Shown piece by piece: positions 1-6,767 of a stretch of 9,315 nt of DNA (position 1 is the stretch's first letter; each line of letters begins with the position of its first letter). The stretch is taken from contig JACQKR010000064.1 of assembly GCA_016204425.1 (NCBI GenBank), positions 1 through 9,315 on the forward strand. Direction: 5' to 3'. A model generated the notes under the pieces. It ran no database searches. It was not told where the DNA came from and saw only the letters and a program-made list of their open reading frames with translations. This DNA is from Candidatus Levyibacteriota bacterium (lineage in GTDB: Bacteria > Patescibacteriota > Microgenomatia > Levybacterales > UBA12049). A program made the translations under genes and the position numbers.

Positions 1-1
1 A

Positions 2-373
2 ATGATAACAATCATATATAGAGGTATCGCAGTCAGCAAAAATATTCCTGTAGTACTTGGATATCAAACGAAAGAAAAATTTCTTCGGGAGAATCTAAAT
101 TTCTCTTTTGGAGACTTTTATGATGTGGATGGGTATTTCGCACACCACATAAGTGCAAATGATAAAGTTCTTTTGTATGGGTTTCACAATCTTTATTATG
201 TTAATTTTCCGTTTATTGACTCGTCCTGGGTAAAAAAAGGAGATACATTTTCTTATATTGCAACACAACACGCGGCGCTCCCGATGCAGTTTTCTCACTG
301 GACAGCAATATATCATAACGAAACAACAGATGTTACGCTCTATAAAAATGGAGACCGTTTATGGATGTATTGA
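2..373 (+). CDS. C-terminal part of a probable membrane glycosyltransferase (5' end outside window)
   Basis: The reading frame is open to the left edge, so this is most likely the end of a longer gene and the ATG at position 2 is probably internal. The visible 123 residues have no clear membrane helix beyond a hydrophobic start. They form a soluble, aromatic-rich domain with stretches such as FSFGDFYDVDGYF and LLYGFHNLYYVNFPFID. I recall this kind of ending from large PMT/GT39-like multi-membrane glycosyltransferases of CPR bacteria, where it follows the last helix and faces the outside; that is memory-based family recognition, not a search. The stop TGA overlaps the start of the O-antigen ligase-like gene by 13 bases, so the two are probably translated together. 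That neighbour supports a role in surface glycan assembly. The substrate cannot be told from this fragment. Confidence 0.6.
   Translation: MITIIYRGIAVSKNIPVVLGYQTKEKFLRENLNFSFGDFYDVDGYFAHHISANDKVLLYGFHNLYYVNFPFIDSSWVKKGDTFSYIATQHAALPMQFSHWTAIYHNETTDVTLYKNGDRLWMY
350..353 (+). promoter_or_regulatory. Shine-Dalgarno site of the O-antigen ligase-like gene
   Basis: GGAG lies 7 bases before the ATG at 361 and inside the 3' end of the upstream gene. It fixes that start codon. It is the only good Shine-Dalgarno match I found in the window; the - strand genes lack one. Confidence 0.6.
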
Positions 374-1563
374 GCTTACTTTTTGTCTTTGTATTTATTG
401 CATTTGGGTTTGGAAATCTGGGGCGCATACAAATGCAAAGCATAGCCATATCTTTTCTGGACATCACCCTTGTTCTTCTGATAATCGTTTGGATTGTTCT
501 TGTGACAAGAAGAAAGATTCGGTTTGTAAAATCCATTTTACAAAAATCATTCCTAATATTTACGGCGTTGTCTGCTCTGTCACTTTTCGTTAATTCATTT
601 TTACTTTCACCTGAACAGCTTTTCGTTTCGTCAATGTATCTTTTTAGATGGATACTCTATGTTTCAGTCTATTGGGTGCTTCTCAGCATGAGTCGTTCAT
701 CAGCAAAGAGGGTTGAGAAACTTCTTGTCGTCGTTGGTTTAATGATTGTTGGCATGGGGTATGTGCAAATGTTTTTTTACAATGATCTTGGAAACCTGGG
801 ATATATTGGGTGGGATAATCATCTTTACCGAATGTTTTCAACATTTCTTGACCCAAACTTCGCAGGATGTCTATTTGTGCTCTATTTATTTTTTGTACTG
901 TACAAGTTTTTCTACGCTAGCAAAGAAGAGCTCTACAAGCGGATTTTTTACGGAATAGTAAGCGCTTTAACGCTCTTTGCCGTTATCTTTACTTATTCAA
1001 GGACAGCGTACGTTATGTTCATTGCCGGAAGTCTTGTTATGGCATTTGTGTACGGGTATAAGAAGTTTGTCGCAATTATGCTTATTTTGGCACTATTTCT
1101 CGTAGTTTCATTTTCGAATATCCTTGTTGAAGGAATAAATCCATTTCGCAAAACATCAACATCTGCCCGAATCAATTCTATGCAAAATGCTCTTTTGATT
1201 CTAAGTAAACATCCAATTTTTGGCGTCGGGTTCAATGCATATCGTTATGCCCAGAATAGATACGGAATACGTACGTCACCAATATGGCAAACGAGCCATG
1301 CTGATGCAGGCACAGACAATAGCTATCTTTTTGTTCTCGCAACAACAGGAATTGTAGGGTTTCTTGGATTCTGCAATTTGCTTTACCGGATGTATAAAGT
1401 TGTGTGGACGAAAATCAAAAAAAAACATCCATTGGCATTTGTGATTGCAAGCTCAGGCGTTGGACTTCTCGTCAGCGCGTTTTTTTTGAATACACTTTTT
1501 TATCCGTTTATTCTTCTGTGGTTTGTGATTATTTTCTCGCTTATGGAGCGTAACGAACTTTAA
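361..1563 (+). CDS. O-antigen ligase / polymerase family membrane protein (Wzy_C-like)
   Basis: This is a 400-residue polytopic inner-membrane protein with about ten hydrophobic segments (for example roughly residues 3-18, 28-48, 62-80, 92-110, 120-140, 168-185, 196-212, 216-232, 236-252, 324-342, 357-375 and 376-394). The family joins or polymerises lipid-linked sugar chains on the outer face of the cytoplasmic membrane. Family-typical features are STFLDPNFAG at 160-169, YSRTAYV at 212-218, HPIFGVGFNAY at 284-294 and a long polar outside loop before helix 324. That loop ends in SHADAGTDNSYL with His313 and Asn320, comparable to the conserved H...N region of O-antigen ligases (PF04932). The start is supported by GGAG 7 bases upstream. 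The gene overlaps the glycosyltransferase end by 13 bases. The acceptor could be a polysaccharide, lipid or protein; sequence alone does not decide. Its 3' end overlaps the opposing gene by 23 bases. Confidence 0.85.
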   Translation: MDVLSLLFVFVFIAFGFGNLGRIQMQSIAISFLDITLVLLIIVWIVLVTRRKIRFVKSILQKSFLIFTALSALSLFVNSFLLSPEQLFVSSMYLFRWILYVSVYWVLLSMSRSSAKRVEKLLVVVGLMIVGMGYVQMFFYNDLGNLGYIGWDNHLYRMFSTFLDPNFAGCLFVLYLFFVLYKFFYASKEELYKRIFYGIVSALTLFAVIFTYSRTAYVMFIAGSLVMAFVYGYKKFVAIMLILALFLVVSFSNILVEGINPFRKTSTSARINSMQNALLILSKHPIFGVGFNAYRYAQNRYGIRTSPIWQTSHADAGTDNSYLFVLATTGIVGFLGFCNLLYRMYKVVWTKIKKKHPLAFVIASSGVGLLVSAFFLNTLFYPFILLWFVIIFSLMERNEL

Positions 1564-2251
1564 TTTCATTCTCTGTTTTGTTTCCTGCAGTATCTGTTGC
1601 GGTAACTTTAATCACATTCTCACCTTCTTTGAGGGGGAGGTTGTATTGAAATTTTCCATCTGCATTCATCACTGCCCAAAATCCATTTACCGTCACTCGT
1701 GTTTTTGAGTCGGTTGTTCCCGTCACTTGGGCGGTATTAAATTCTTTCTCGTACTGTTTTCCATCGCCGGGGGAAGTAATGTCAAGGCTCGGTGGCTCTG
1801 TAATGAAGGAAATAGTAAGTGGTTCTGAAAAATTACTTTCATTATCATCCCTGTCTTTTGCTTTTACTTTTATTTCATTCTCTCCCTTTTTTAGCTTCAC
1901 CTCTTCAAAAGAAAAATCTCTGTCATCATTTATTTCAACTTCATCCGTTTCTTCATCATTAACAAAGAGTATTACTGAAGTTTTTTCATCCCCGGTTCCA
2001 TGAATGGTAACAGTGGCACTGTTGGTAGCCGAAAATAACGGATCAAGAACAGGAGGCGAGAGATAGCTTGCATCTTTTTTTGATGCTGTATTAGTATCTC
2101 TCGACTTTTCAAAGATCAAGCTGAGATTTATCAAGAGTGGGCCTCCGAAAAAGAGAACGAGAAGAAAAAGTATGATTATTCCCAGAAGAGCAAGCAGCAA
2201 GTTTTTTTTTGCTTTTTCTTGTTTGTTGGTTGATAGACGAGAACGTGTCAT
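1541..2251 (-). CDS. Membrane-anchored protein with two Ig-like repeats
   Basis: This 236-residue protein has a lysine/arginine-rich N-terminus, then one long hydrophobic helix at about residues 17-45, a polar linker to about 65, and two tandem beta-rich domains at about 66-150 and 152-236. Each repeat carries the same late motif: LKKGENEIKVKAKD at 120-133 and LKEGENVIKVTATD at 207-220. This resembles the Ig-like/glucodextranase-B type domains common in bacterial surface proteins. The arrangement suggests a single-pass protein with its repeats outside the cytoplasm, perhaps a binding or scaffold part of the cell envelope. I see no catalytic motif. The acidic first repeat (many D/E) might bind cations, which is only a guess. 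The ATG at 2249-2251 is the only sensible start, because the next ATG, GTG or TTG choices fall within the helix or beyond. There is no Shine-Dalgarno sequence, and the tRNA 3' end is 7 bases upstream. An A9 run (2202-2210) sits just before the helix. Confidence 0.8.
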   Translation of the reverse strand: MTRSRLSTNKQEKAKKNLLLALLGIIILFLLVLFFGGPLLINLSLIFEKSRDTNTASKKDASYLSPPVLDPLFSATNSATVTIHGTGDEKTSVILFVNDEETDEVEINDDRDFSFEEVKLKKGENEIKVKAKDRDDNESNFSEPLTISFITEPPSLDITSPGDGKQYEKEFNTAQVTGTTDSKTRVTVNGFWAVMNADGKFQYNLPLKEGENVIKVTATDTAGNKTENEIKVRYAP

Positions 2252-2258
2252 AGATTGT

Positions 2259-2333
2259 TGGAGCCGAAGGTGGGATTCGGACCCACGACTTGCTCTTTAC
2301 GAAAGAGCTACTCTACCACTGAGTTACTTCGGC
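2259..2333 (-). tRNA. tRNA-Thr (anticodon CGU), CCA encoded
   Basis: The 75 bases fold into a full cloverleaf. The acceptor stem GCCGAAG/CTTCGGC is perfect over 7 pairs, the D stem is ACTC/GAGT with loop AGTGGTA, the anticodon stem is GCTCT/AGAGC with loop TTCGTAA, the variable region is AAGTC, and the T stem is GTGGG/CCCAC. Anticodon CGT reads ACG, so threonine. G1-C72 and C2-G71, which are threonine identity pairs in E. coli, are present along with G35 and U36. The discriminator base is U, and CCA is encoded. The T loop reads TCCGAAT, so position 55 is C where nearly all tRNAs have U (pseudouridine). The gene lies between pyrE and the Ig-repeat protein on the same strand, 7 bases before the latter's ATG. 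Confidence 0.95.
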
Positions 2334-2354
2334 GGGACTCATTTGGTAGTCTAT

Positions 2355-2383
2355 ATTCTATGAGATTCAGTGGTAAAGAGCAA
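2355..2383 (-). promoter_or_regulatory. Possible sigma70-type promoter for tRNA-Thr
   Basis: On the - strand, TTGCTC (2378-2383; 3 of 6 consensus bases) is followed after exactly 17 bases by TAGAAT (2355-2360; 5 of 6). The -10 box lies 21 bases before the tRNA 5' end. The -35 box falls within the inverted tRNA-like repeat. The spacing is ideal but the -35 box is weak, so readthrough from the pyr genes is an alternative. Confidence 0.4.
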
Positions 2384-2384
2384 G
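2367..2384 (+). repeat. Inverted, internally deleted partial copy of the tRNA-Thr gene
   Basis: The + strand here reads TCAGTGGTAAAGAGCAAG. The tRNA gene on the - strand contains TCAGTG-GTA (D arm) and, 16 bases on, GTA-AAGAGCAAG (end of the anticodon loop, stem and variable region). Joining these at the two GTA triplets gives exactly these 18 bases. The last 12 bases form a perfect inverted repeat with 2289-2300. The copy lies 3 bases after the pyrE stop (in gene direction) and 34 bases before the tRNA 5' end. Confidence 0.7.
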
Positions 2385-2386
2385 CT

Positions 2387-3025
2387 TCAGCCAGATATTT
2401 GCTTTTCTTCGAGGAACTTCTTTCCGTGTCCAACATCAATATTGATCGGGACAGAATCTTTACATAATGGACAATCCTCAGGAGTGTAACTTTCGACGAA
2501 CAGATCTCCAAGAGCGAAGAATGGAACTCCCATCATTTCTGCATTTATGTGTTTAGGGTCTCTGTTTACCATAACGCCAACAGCACTTACGATCCCACCG
2601 TGTTCTTTGACACTACTGATTACTTTTTTAACAGATCCTCCTGTTGCTGTTAGATCCTCAACAACTAATACATGTTTTCCTCTGACTAATTTGTCATACC
2701 CACGGGTAAATATTTGACTTTTTTCAAGCGTTTTCTCTGTATAGACTCCGAGAATATCTCTGTTTAATAATTTACTGAGATGGTATGCGGTCCACTGTGA
2801 AAGTATAATACCTCCTAAAGCAGGGGCTGCAACTACATCAATAAGAAACCCCTTTGCCTTTTCAGCAAACATTTTTCCCACCTCAGATGTATATATGGTG
2901 TGAGGGTACATAGCGTCCTTATTAATATATGTTGAAGAATGTCTACCAGATGTAAGTACAAAGTGATCATCAGTGATAATGGCTCCAGTAGTTTTTAAAA
3001 TGTCTAGAATATTAGTAGGGTTCAT
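2387..3025 (-). CDS. pyrE: Orotate phosphoribosyltransferase
   Basis: The enzyme joins orotate to PRPP to form OMP, the step before UMP in pyrimidine synthesis, in the cytoplasm. Starting at the ATG at 3023-3025 gives 212 residues, normal for the family. The PRPP-binding motif is VLVVEDLTATGGS at 119-131, and SGRHSSTYIN at 26-35 matches the orotate phosphoribosyltransferase N-terminal motif. The usual mobile KDHG loop of E. coli PyrE is replaced by YTEKTLEKSQIFTRGYDK at 95-112. The C-terminus carries CPLC at 185-188 and GHG at 199-201. Both features resemble the Thermus-type PyrE branch as I remember it. A longer frame upstream exists, but it would extend far into pyrF, and its extra 31 residues do not look like the family. 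The chosen start overlaps the pyrF stop by 14 bases, and no Shine-Dalgarno is visible, so translation is probably coupled. A related purine phosphoribosyltransferase is less likely given the pyr neighbours. Confidence 0.88.
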   Translation of the reverse strand: MNPTNILDILKTTGAIITDDHFVLTSGRHSSTYINKDAMYPHTIYTSEVGKMFAEKAKGFLIDVVAAPALGGIILSQWTAYHLSKLLNRDILGVYTEKTLEKSQIFTRGYDKLVRGKHVLVVEDLTATGGSVKKVISSVKEHGGIVSAVGVMVNRDPKHINAEMMGVPFFALGDLFVESYTPEDCPLCKDSVPINIDVGHGKKFLEEKQISG

Positions 3026-3842
3026 GTCTATACTTGTTAATTTTTTCCCGTAGTTTTGTTGCCTCTTCTTTTGCTCTCGTTGCAAAATCCGAACCGCTTG
3101 ATGCGTATAGTATTGCACGAGACGAGTGAATAATCAATCCAGACTTATCCTCTCGCAATCCCGAGTTTACTGTTGCGGGAAGATCTCCCCCTTGGGCACC
3201 GATACCGGGGACTAAGAAAAACATATTTTTTGTAATTTCACGAATCTTTTTCATCTCCTCAGGCCACGTTGCTCCAACAACAAGCAAGCAATTGCCAAAT
3301 TCCTCGTGCCATTCTGCAACCGCTCTGGCAACTTTTATATACAAAGGTTCCCCGTTGGTATCCAGACTTTGGAAATCAGCGGCACCCTTATTCGATGTGC
3401 GACAGAGAACGATAACGCCTTTTTCTCTTCTTTGCAGGAAGGGGAGAAGCGCATCTTTGCCTAAATAGGGATTAACAGTTACTGCATCTGCTTCAAAGAC
3501 ATCGAATGCTTCTTGGGCGTATTTTTCAGACGTGCTTCCAATATCAGCTCGTTTTGCATCCAGTATAAGAGGAATATCTGGGTAATTTGTTTTAAGGTAA
3601 TGGATTGTTTGCTCAAGAATTTCTAATCCCTGAGCTCCCAAGGCACTGTATCCCGCAATTTGCGGTTTGAATGCGCACACAAGGTCTTGGGTACTTTCAA
3701 TAATCTCTTTGTTAAATTCAAAAAGTGGATTGTGTTTTGACTTAAGGCTGTTTGGCAGTTTATCAAAATCAGGGTCAAGTCCGACACAAAGGAGGGAATT
3801 GTTTTTTTGAATCGCTGTTTCCAGTTTTTGTAAAAAGCTCAT
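3012..3842 (-). CDS. pyrF: Orotidine 5'-phosphate decarboxylase (type 2)
   Basis: The enzyme decarboxylates OMP to UMP. The 276-residue product contains the catalytic set DAKRAD at 95-100 (Asp95, Lys97, Asp100). It also has LCVGLDPDFDKLP at 18-30 near the N-terminus, VTVNPYLGKDALLPF at 121-135, and the phosphate-binding VPGIGAQGGD at 211-220. Length and motifs fit the longer type 2 PyrF family (mycobacterial type) better than the roughly 230-residue E. coli type. The start at 3840-3842 forms an ATGA overlap with the stop of the dihydroorotate dehydrogenase gene. The frame is open 16 codons further upstream, but that extension lies inside the neighbour and is not family-like. The 3' end overlaps pyrE by 14 bases. 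All key residues are present, so I expect an active enzyme. Confidence 0.95.
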   Translation of the reverse strand: MSFLQKLETAIQKNNSLLCVGLDPDFDKLPNSLKSKHNPLFEFNKEIIESTQDLVCAFKPQIAGYSALGAQGLEILEQTIHYLKTNYPDIPLILDAKRADIGSTSEKYAQEAFDVFEADAVTVNPYLGKDALLPFLQRREKGVIVLCRTSNKGAADFQSLDTNGEPLYIKVARAVAEWHEEFGNCLLVVGATWPEEMKKIREITKNMFFLVPGIGAQGGDLPATVNSGLREDKSGLIIHSSRAILYASSGSDFATRAKEEATKLREKINKYRHEPY

Positions 3843-4924
3843 TTCCGGTTTTCTTCTTGCCAAATTTCGTGCGCTAAATTCGGATTCCACATGGCACCTG
3901 TTGCTGATTGTACAACGTCTGCACCAGCTTTGCGGTACTCAAAAAAGTCGTGAGGCGTCATGACGCCACCAACACCGATAATCCCAAAGTCGAGTCCGAG
4001 TTTTTCACGAATCATTGTCAGGCGTCTGACCATGTCAATACCAGCCCATTTAATACTTGCGCCACAAATACCGCTTTGCAGACGATTTGGCCCGGGAAGT
4101 GCCTGGTTGCCTTGCGTGTCAACGACAGGCGCTGGAATCGTGTTAATCGCTGCCCATCCCGATACAAATGGCTTGGTTTTTTTAATGATTGTTTCAAGGA
4201 GTTCTTCTTGGTCTTTGGAGAAATATCCGACCTTTGCCAAAAGGGGAGTGTTGCCGATCGCTTCTTTTGATTTTCTGCAGATTGCTACAACCGCATCAGG
4301 CGCGAAGCAAATAATACCCTCATTGGCAACATTCGGACAGGAAAGATTTACTTCAATTACTTTCACCCCGGTCTCGTTTGCAAGCTTTGCAGTATAGGCA
4401 AAATCATCGTAGTAATCTTCGTCGCTGAAGCCTTTTTTTATCGTGCCGACGACGCTTGCTATCATAAGTTGTCCATCTTTTTCATAGCTTACCGCTTTTT
4501 TCATATCTTCCTGCCAAAACTCAGTACCACGACAGGGATTACCGAATGAATTTGTAATCGTTATTTCCTTTGGATCTTTTGTCATCTCGGATCGGCCAAC
4601 GAGTGGCTTTTTCGCCTTTTCTAAAGTTAGATCTCCTTCGACGTCAATATAGAGGACATTTGGGAATTGGTTGACTGGGAAAACAGTACTTCGTTGCGTT
4701 TTATAGTGAGAAACATCGAATCCATAGTCAAATGCGGCTTTTATATGTTTTGAGGTAGGTAATGGTCCGGCCGGAATACCAAAAGGAAGGTTAATCTCAA
4801 AATCAAGAAACTTGTATTTCTTGGTTATTTTCCTCTTTGGTGCTTCGTTGGCGAGTTGAGGGAACGGACCATTGTCGAAATTGTCATCGTAGGTTCGCGT
4901 AGGGTCAAAGAAAACTGTCTGCAT
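3839..4924 (-). CDS. pyrD: Dihydroorotate dehydrogenase, divergent class 1-like
   Basis: The predicted reaction is oxidation of dihydroorotate to orotate by an FMN-bound TIM-barrel protein. Family features are EVNLSCPN at 191-198 with Cys196 in the class 1 catalytic position, LLAKVGYF at 228-235, AINT at 259-262, IGVGGV at 316-321 and the FMN-phosphate region GADVVQSATGAM at 334-345. At 361 residues it is about 50 longer than usual class 1 enzymes. Its N-terminal third (FGIPAGPLPTSKHIKAAF at 48-65, VSHYKTQRS at 71-79, NSFGNPCRGTEFWQEDM at 125-141) differs clearly from the standard sequence. There is no N-terminal membrane helix, so it is not class 2, and no pyrK partner is in the window. It lies 4 bases after atpC and overlaps pyrF by ATGA. 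The pyr context supports the substrate, but another dihydropyrimidine-type substrate is possible. No Shine-Dalgarno is seen. Confidence 0.82.
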   Translation of the reverse strand: MQTVFFDPTRTYDDNFDNGPFPQLANEAPKRKITKKYKFLDFEINLPFGIPAGPLPTSKHIKAAFDYGFDVSHYKTQRSTVFPVNQFPNVLYIDVEGDLTLEKAKKPLVGRSEMTKDPKEITITNSFGNPCRGTEFWQEDMKKAVSYEKDGQLMIASVVGTIKKGFSDEDYYDDFAYTAKLANETGVKVIEVNLSCPNVANEGIICFAPDAVVAICRKSKEAIGNTPLLAKVGYFSKDQEELLETIIKKTKPFVSGWAAINTIPAPVVDTQGNQALPGPNRLQSGICGASIKWAGIDMVRRLTMIREKLGLDFGIIGVGGVMTPHDFFEYRKAGADVVQSATGAMWNPNLAHEIWQEENRK

Positions 4925-4928
4925 GGCA

Positions 4929-5351
4929 TTAAGAGATAGGTGCGCCTCTATGACGCTTCCTGGCGACCTTCAGCTGTAGTATAGCACGTCGCATATCAGC
5001 CTGTACGAGCTCAAAGTCTCGCTCACTCATATGTTCTTTTTGATTTTTGATTTTTTCCTCAGCTCTCTGTTGTGCTTCAAGTGCTTTCTTCGCATCAATT
5101 TCTTCTGACCGAACGGCAAAATCTGCAAGGATTGAGACGGTATCATCGGCAATCTGCAAGAATCCTCCCGCGACAGCCATGTGATGTGATTTTTGCTTTT
5201 GTTTTATCGTCATTTCTCCAGGAGCGATTTGCGTGAGCAAATTAACATGATGCGGGAGAATTGCAATTTCCCCTCGAACAGTAGGGACAACGAGCTCATC
5301 TATCTCTTCATCAAAAACAATTTTTTCTGGGGTAATTATCTGCAGTTGCAT
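4929..5351 (-). CDS. atpC: ATP synthase F1 epsilon subunit
   Basis: This small central-stalk subunit contacts gamma and the c-ring and can restrain ATP hydrolysis. The 140 residues show the usual two parts. Residues 1-85 form the beta-sandwich, with LQIITPEKIVFDEEIDELVVPTVRGEIAILPHH near the start and AVAGGFLQIADDTVSILAD at 59-77. A charged helical C-terminal domain runs from about 88 to 133. The length is normal. It starts 3 bases after the atpD stop without a clear Shine-Dalgarno and ends 4 bases before the dihydroorotate dehydrogenase gene. The C-terminal helices are complete, so an inhibitory role remains possible. Confidence 0.95.
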   Translation of the reverse strand: MQLQIITPEKIVFDEEIDELVVPTVRGEIAILPHHVNLLTQIAPGEMTIKQKQKSHHMAVAGGFLQIADDTVSILADFAVRSEEIDAKKALEAQQRAEEKIKNQKEHMSERDFELVQADMRRAILQLKVARKRHRGAPIS

Positions 5352-5354
5352 ACA

Positions 5355-6767
5355 TTATTTTGCTTTTTTCGCTTTTTCAACCACTTCTTCAATGCCACCT
5401 ACCATGTAGAATGCAGATTCCGGAAGGTCGTCATGTTTTCCATCAAGGATTTCTTTAAACCCTCGGACATTATCGGCTATTTTGACATATTTTCCGGGTT
5501 GTCCGGTGAAGACTTCGGCAACGAACATCGGTTGGCTCAGGAAGCGCTGGATCTTTCGTGCCCTCGCCACAATTCGTTTATCCTCATCTGACAATTCGTC
5601 GATACCGAGAATTGCGATAATGTCTTGAAGGTCCTTGTATCGTTGGAGGACTCGCTGCACCCCTCGTGCGACGTTGTAATGCTCAGCGCCTACTATGTTC
5701 GGGTCAAGGATTCGACTGGATGAGGTCAGTGGATCAACTGCCGGGTAAATACCCTGCTCTGCAATTGATCTCTCAAGAGTGATCGTCGCGTCAAGATGCG
5801 CAAAAATAGTTGCCGGAGCAGGATCGGTATAATCATCTGCCGGCACATAGACCGCTTGAACGGAGGTGATAGACCCTTTTTTCGTGCTTGTAATCCGCTC
5901 CTGAAGGGAGCCTATTTCAGTAGCCAAAGTTGGTTGGTATCCTACAGCCGATGGCATACGTCCAAGGAGTGCTGATACCTCAGAACCGGCTTGCGCAAAC
6001 CGGAAGACATTGTCAATAAAGAGCAGTACATCCTCTCCTTTTTTATCTCTGAAATACTCCGCCATAGTGAGCGCTGATAGTGCTACTCTGAGTCTGTTTG
6101 CGGGTGGCTCGTTCATTTGGCCATACACCATCACTGTTTTGTCCATAACATCTGCCTCTTTCATCTCCAGCCACAGATCTGTCCCTTCCCGCGTTCGTTC
6201 TCCAACGCCTGCAAAAACAGAATGTCCTTTATGTTCCATGGCAATATTTCGGATCAGTTCTTTTACAACAACTGTTTTGCCGACTCCCGCTCCACCGAAC
6301 ACTGCTATTTTTCCTCCCTTGGTGAAAGGTGCGACAAGATCGATGACTTTTATTCCGGTTTCAAGAATTTGCGGTGTTGTCTCCTGGTCTGTGAGGCTTG
6401 GAGGTGCTTTATGAATGGATTCAAAATCAATTCCTTTTGTATCGAATTTCTCCCCGTCAATGACATTGCCTAAAACATTGAATATTCTTCCAAGTGTTTT
6501 ATTTCCCACAGGAACCTGAATCGGTTTGCCTGTTTGCCTTACGTTCATGCCCCGTGCGAGACCTTCTGTCGATCCAAACGCCAGTGTCTTTACTTCTTTG
6601 TCGCCGATTTCAAATTCGACTTCCAGAACGAGCTGTTCTTTATTCGGAAGGTCAATGATGAGCGCTTCGTGAATGAGCGGCAAGCTGTCTTCGAAATAAA
6701 CATCTACGACAGGGCCTTGTACCCTGACCACTTTTCCGTCTTTGCTGTTTGTTTTATTGTTCGCCAT
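5355..6767 (-). CDS. atpD: ATP synthase F1 beta subunit
   Basis: This is the catalytic subunit of F1, making ATP from ADP and phosphate. With the ATG at 6765-6767 it has 470 residues, the usual length. Visible features, in order, are KVVRVQGPVVDVYF at 12-25 (beta-barrel), the P-loop GGAGVGKT at 158-165, GERTREG with catalytic Glu190 at 189-195, Walker B LLFIDNVFRF at 248-257, YVPADDYTDPAPAT at 307-320, TLERSIAEQGIYPAVDPL at 330-347, and DELSDED at 390-396, a variant of the DELSEED loop that contacts gamma and epsilon. The reading frame continues 11 codons upstream to another ATG at 6800, but those residues (MILPVQDEHNN) are not family-like and lie inside atpG. The chosen start overlaps atpG by 14 bases. 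All catalytic residues are present. No Shine-Dalgarno is seen. Confidence 0.98.
   Translation of the reverse strand: MANNKTNSKDGKVVRVQGPVVDVYFEDSLPLIHEALIIDLPNKEQLVLEVEFEIGDKEVKTLAFGSTEGLARGMNVRQTGKPIQVPVGNKTLGRIFNVLGNVIDGEKFDTKGIDFESIHKAPPSLTDQETTPQILETGIKVIDLVAPFTKGGKIAVFGGAGVGKTVVVKELIRNIAMEHKGHSVFAGVGERTREGTDLWLEMKEADVMDKTVMVYGQMNEPPANRLRVALSALTMAEYFRDKKGEDVLLFIDNVFRFAQAGSEVSALLGRMPSAVGYQPTLATEIGSLQERITSTKKGSITSVQAVYVPADDYTDPAPATIFAHLDATITLERSIAEQGIYPAVDPLTSSSRILDPNIVGAEHYNVARGVQRVLQRYKDLQDIIAILGIDELSDEDKRIVARARKIQRFLSQPMFVAEVFTGQPGKYVKIADNVRGFKEILDGKHDDLPESAFYMVGGIEEVVEKAKKAK

Noticed and set aside
2367..2384. tRNA fragment as an attachment site of an integrated element
   Set aside because: Attachment sites usually copy the tRNA 3' end as a direct repeat. 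This copy is inverted, comes from the middle of the tRNA, and no integrase or mobile gene is near.
3026..3118. Longer pyrE beginning at 3118
   Set aside because: It would add 31 non-family residues fully inside pyrF; the internal ATG at 3025 gives the expected length and N-terminus.
3843..3890. Longer pyrF beginning at 3890
   Set aside because: The ATGA overlap start gives the family-typical N-terminus and length; the extension encodes residues within the pyrD 3' end.
3908..4397. Open frames on the + strand opposite pyrD
   Set aside because: They mirror a well-supported gene, match no family I know and have no start signals; the same holds for the + strand frames opposite the atp genes.
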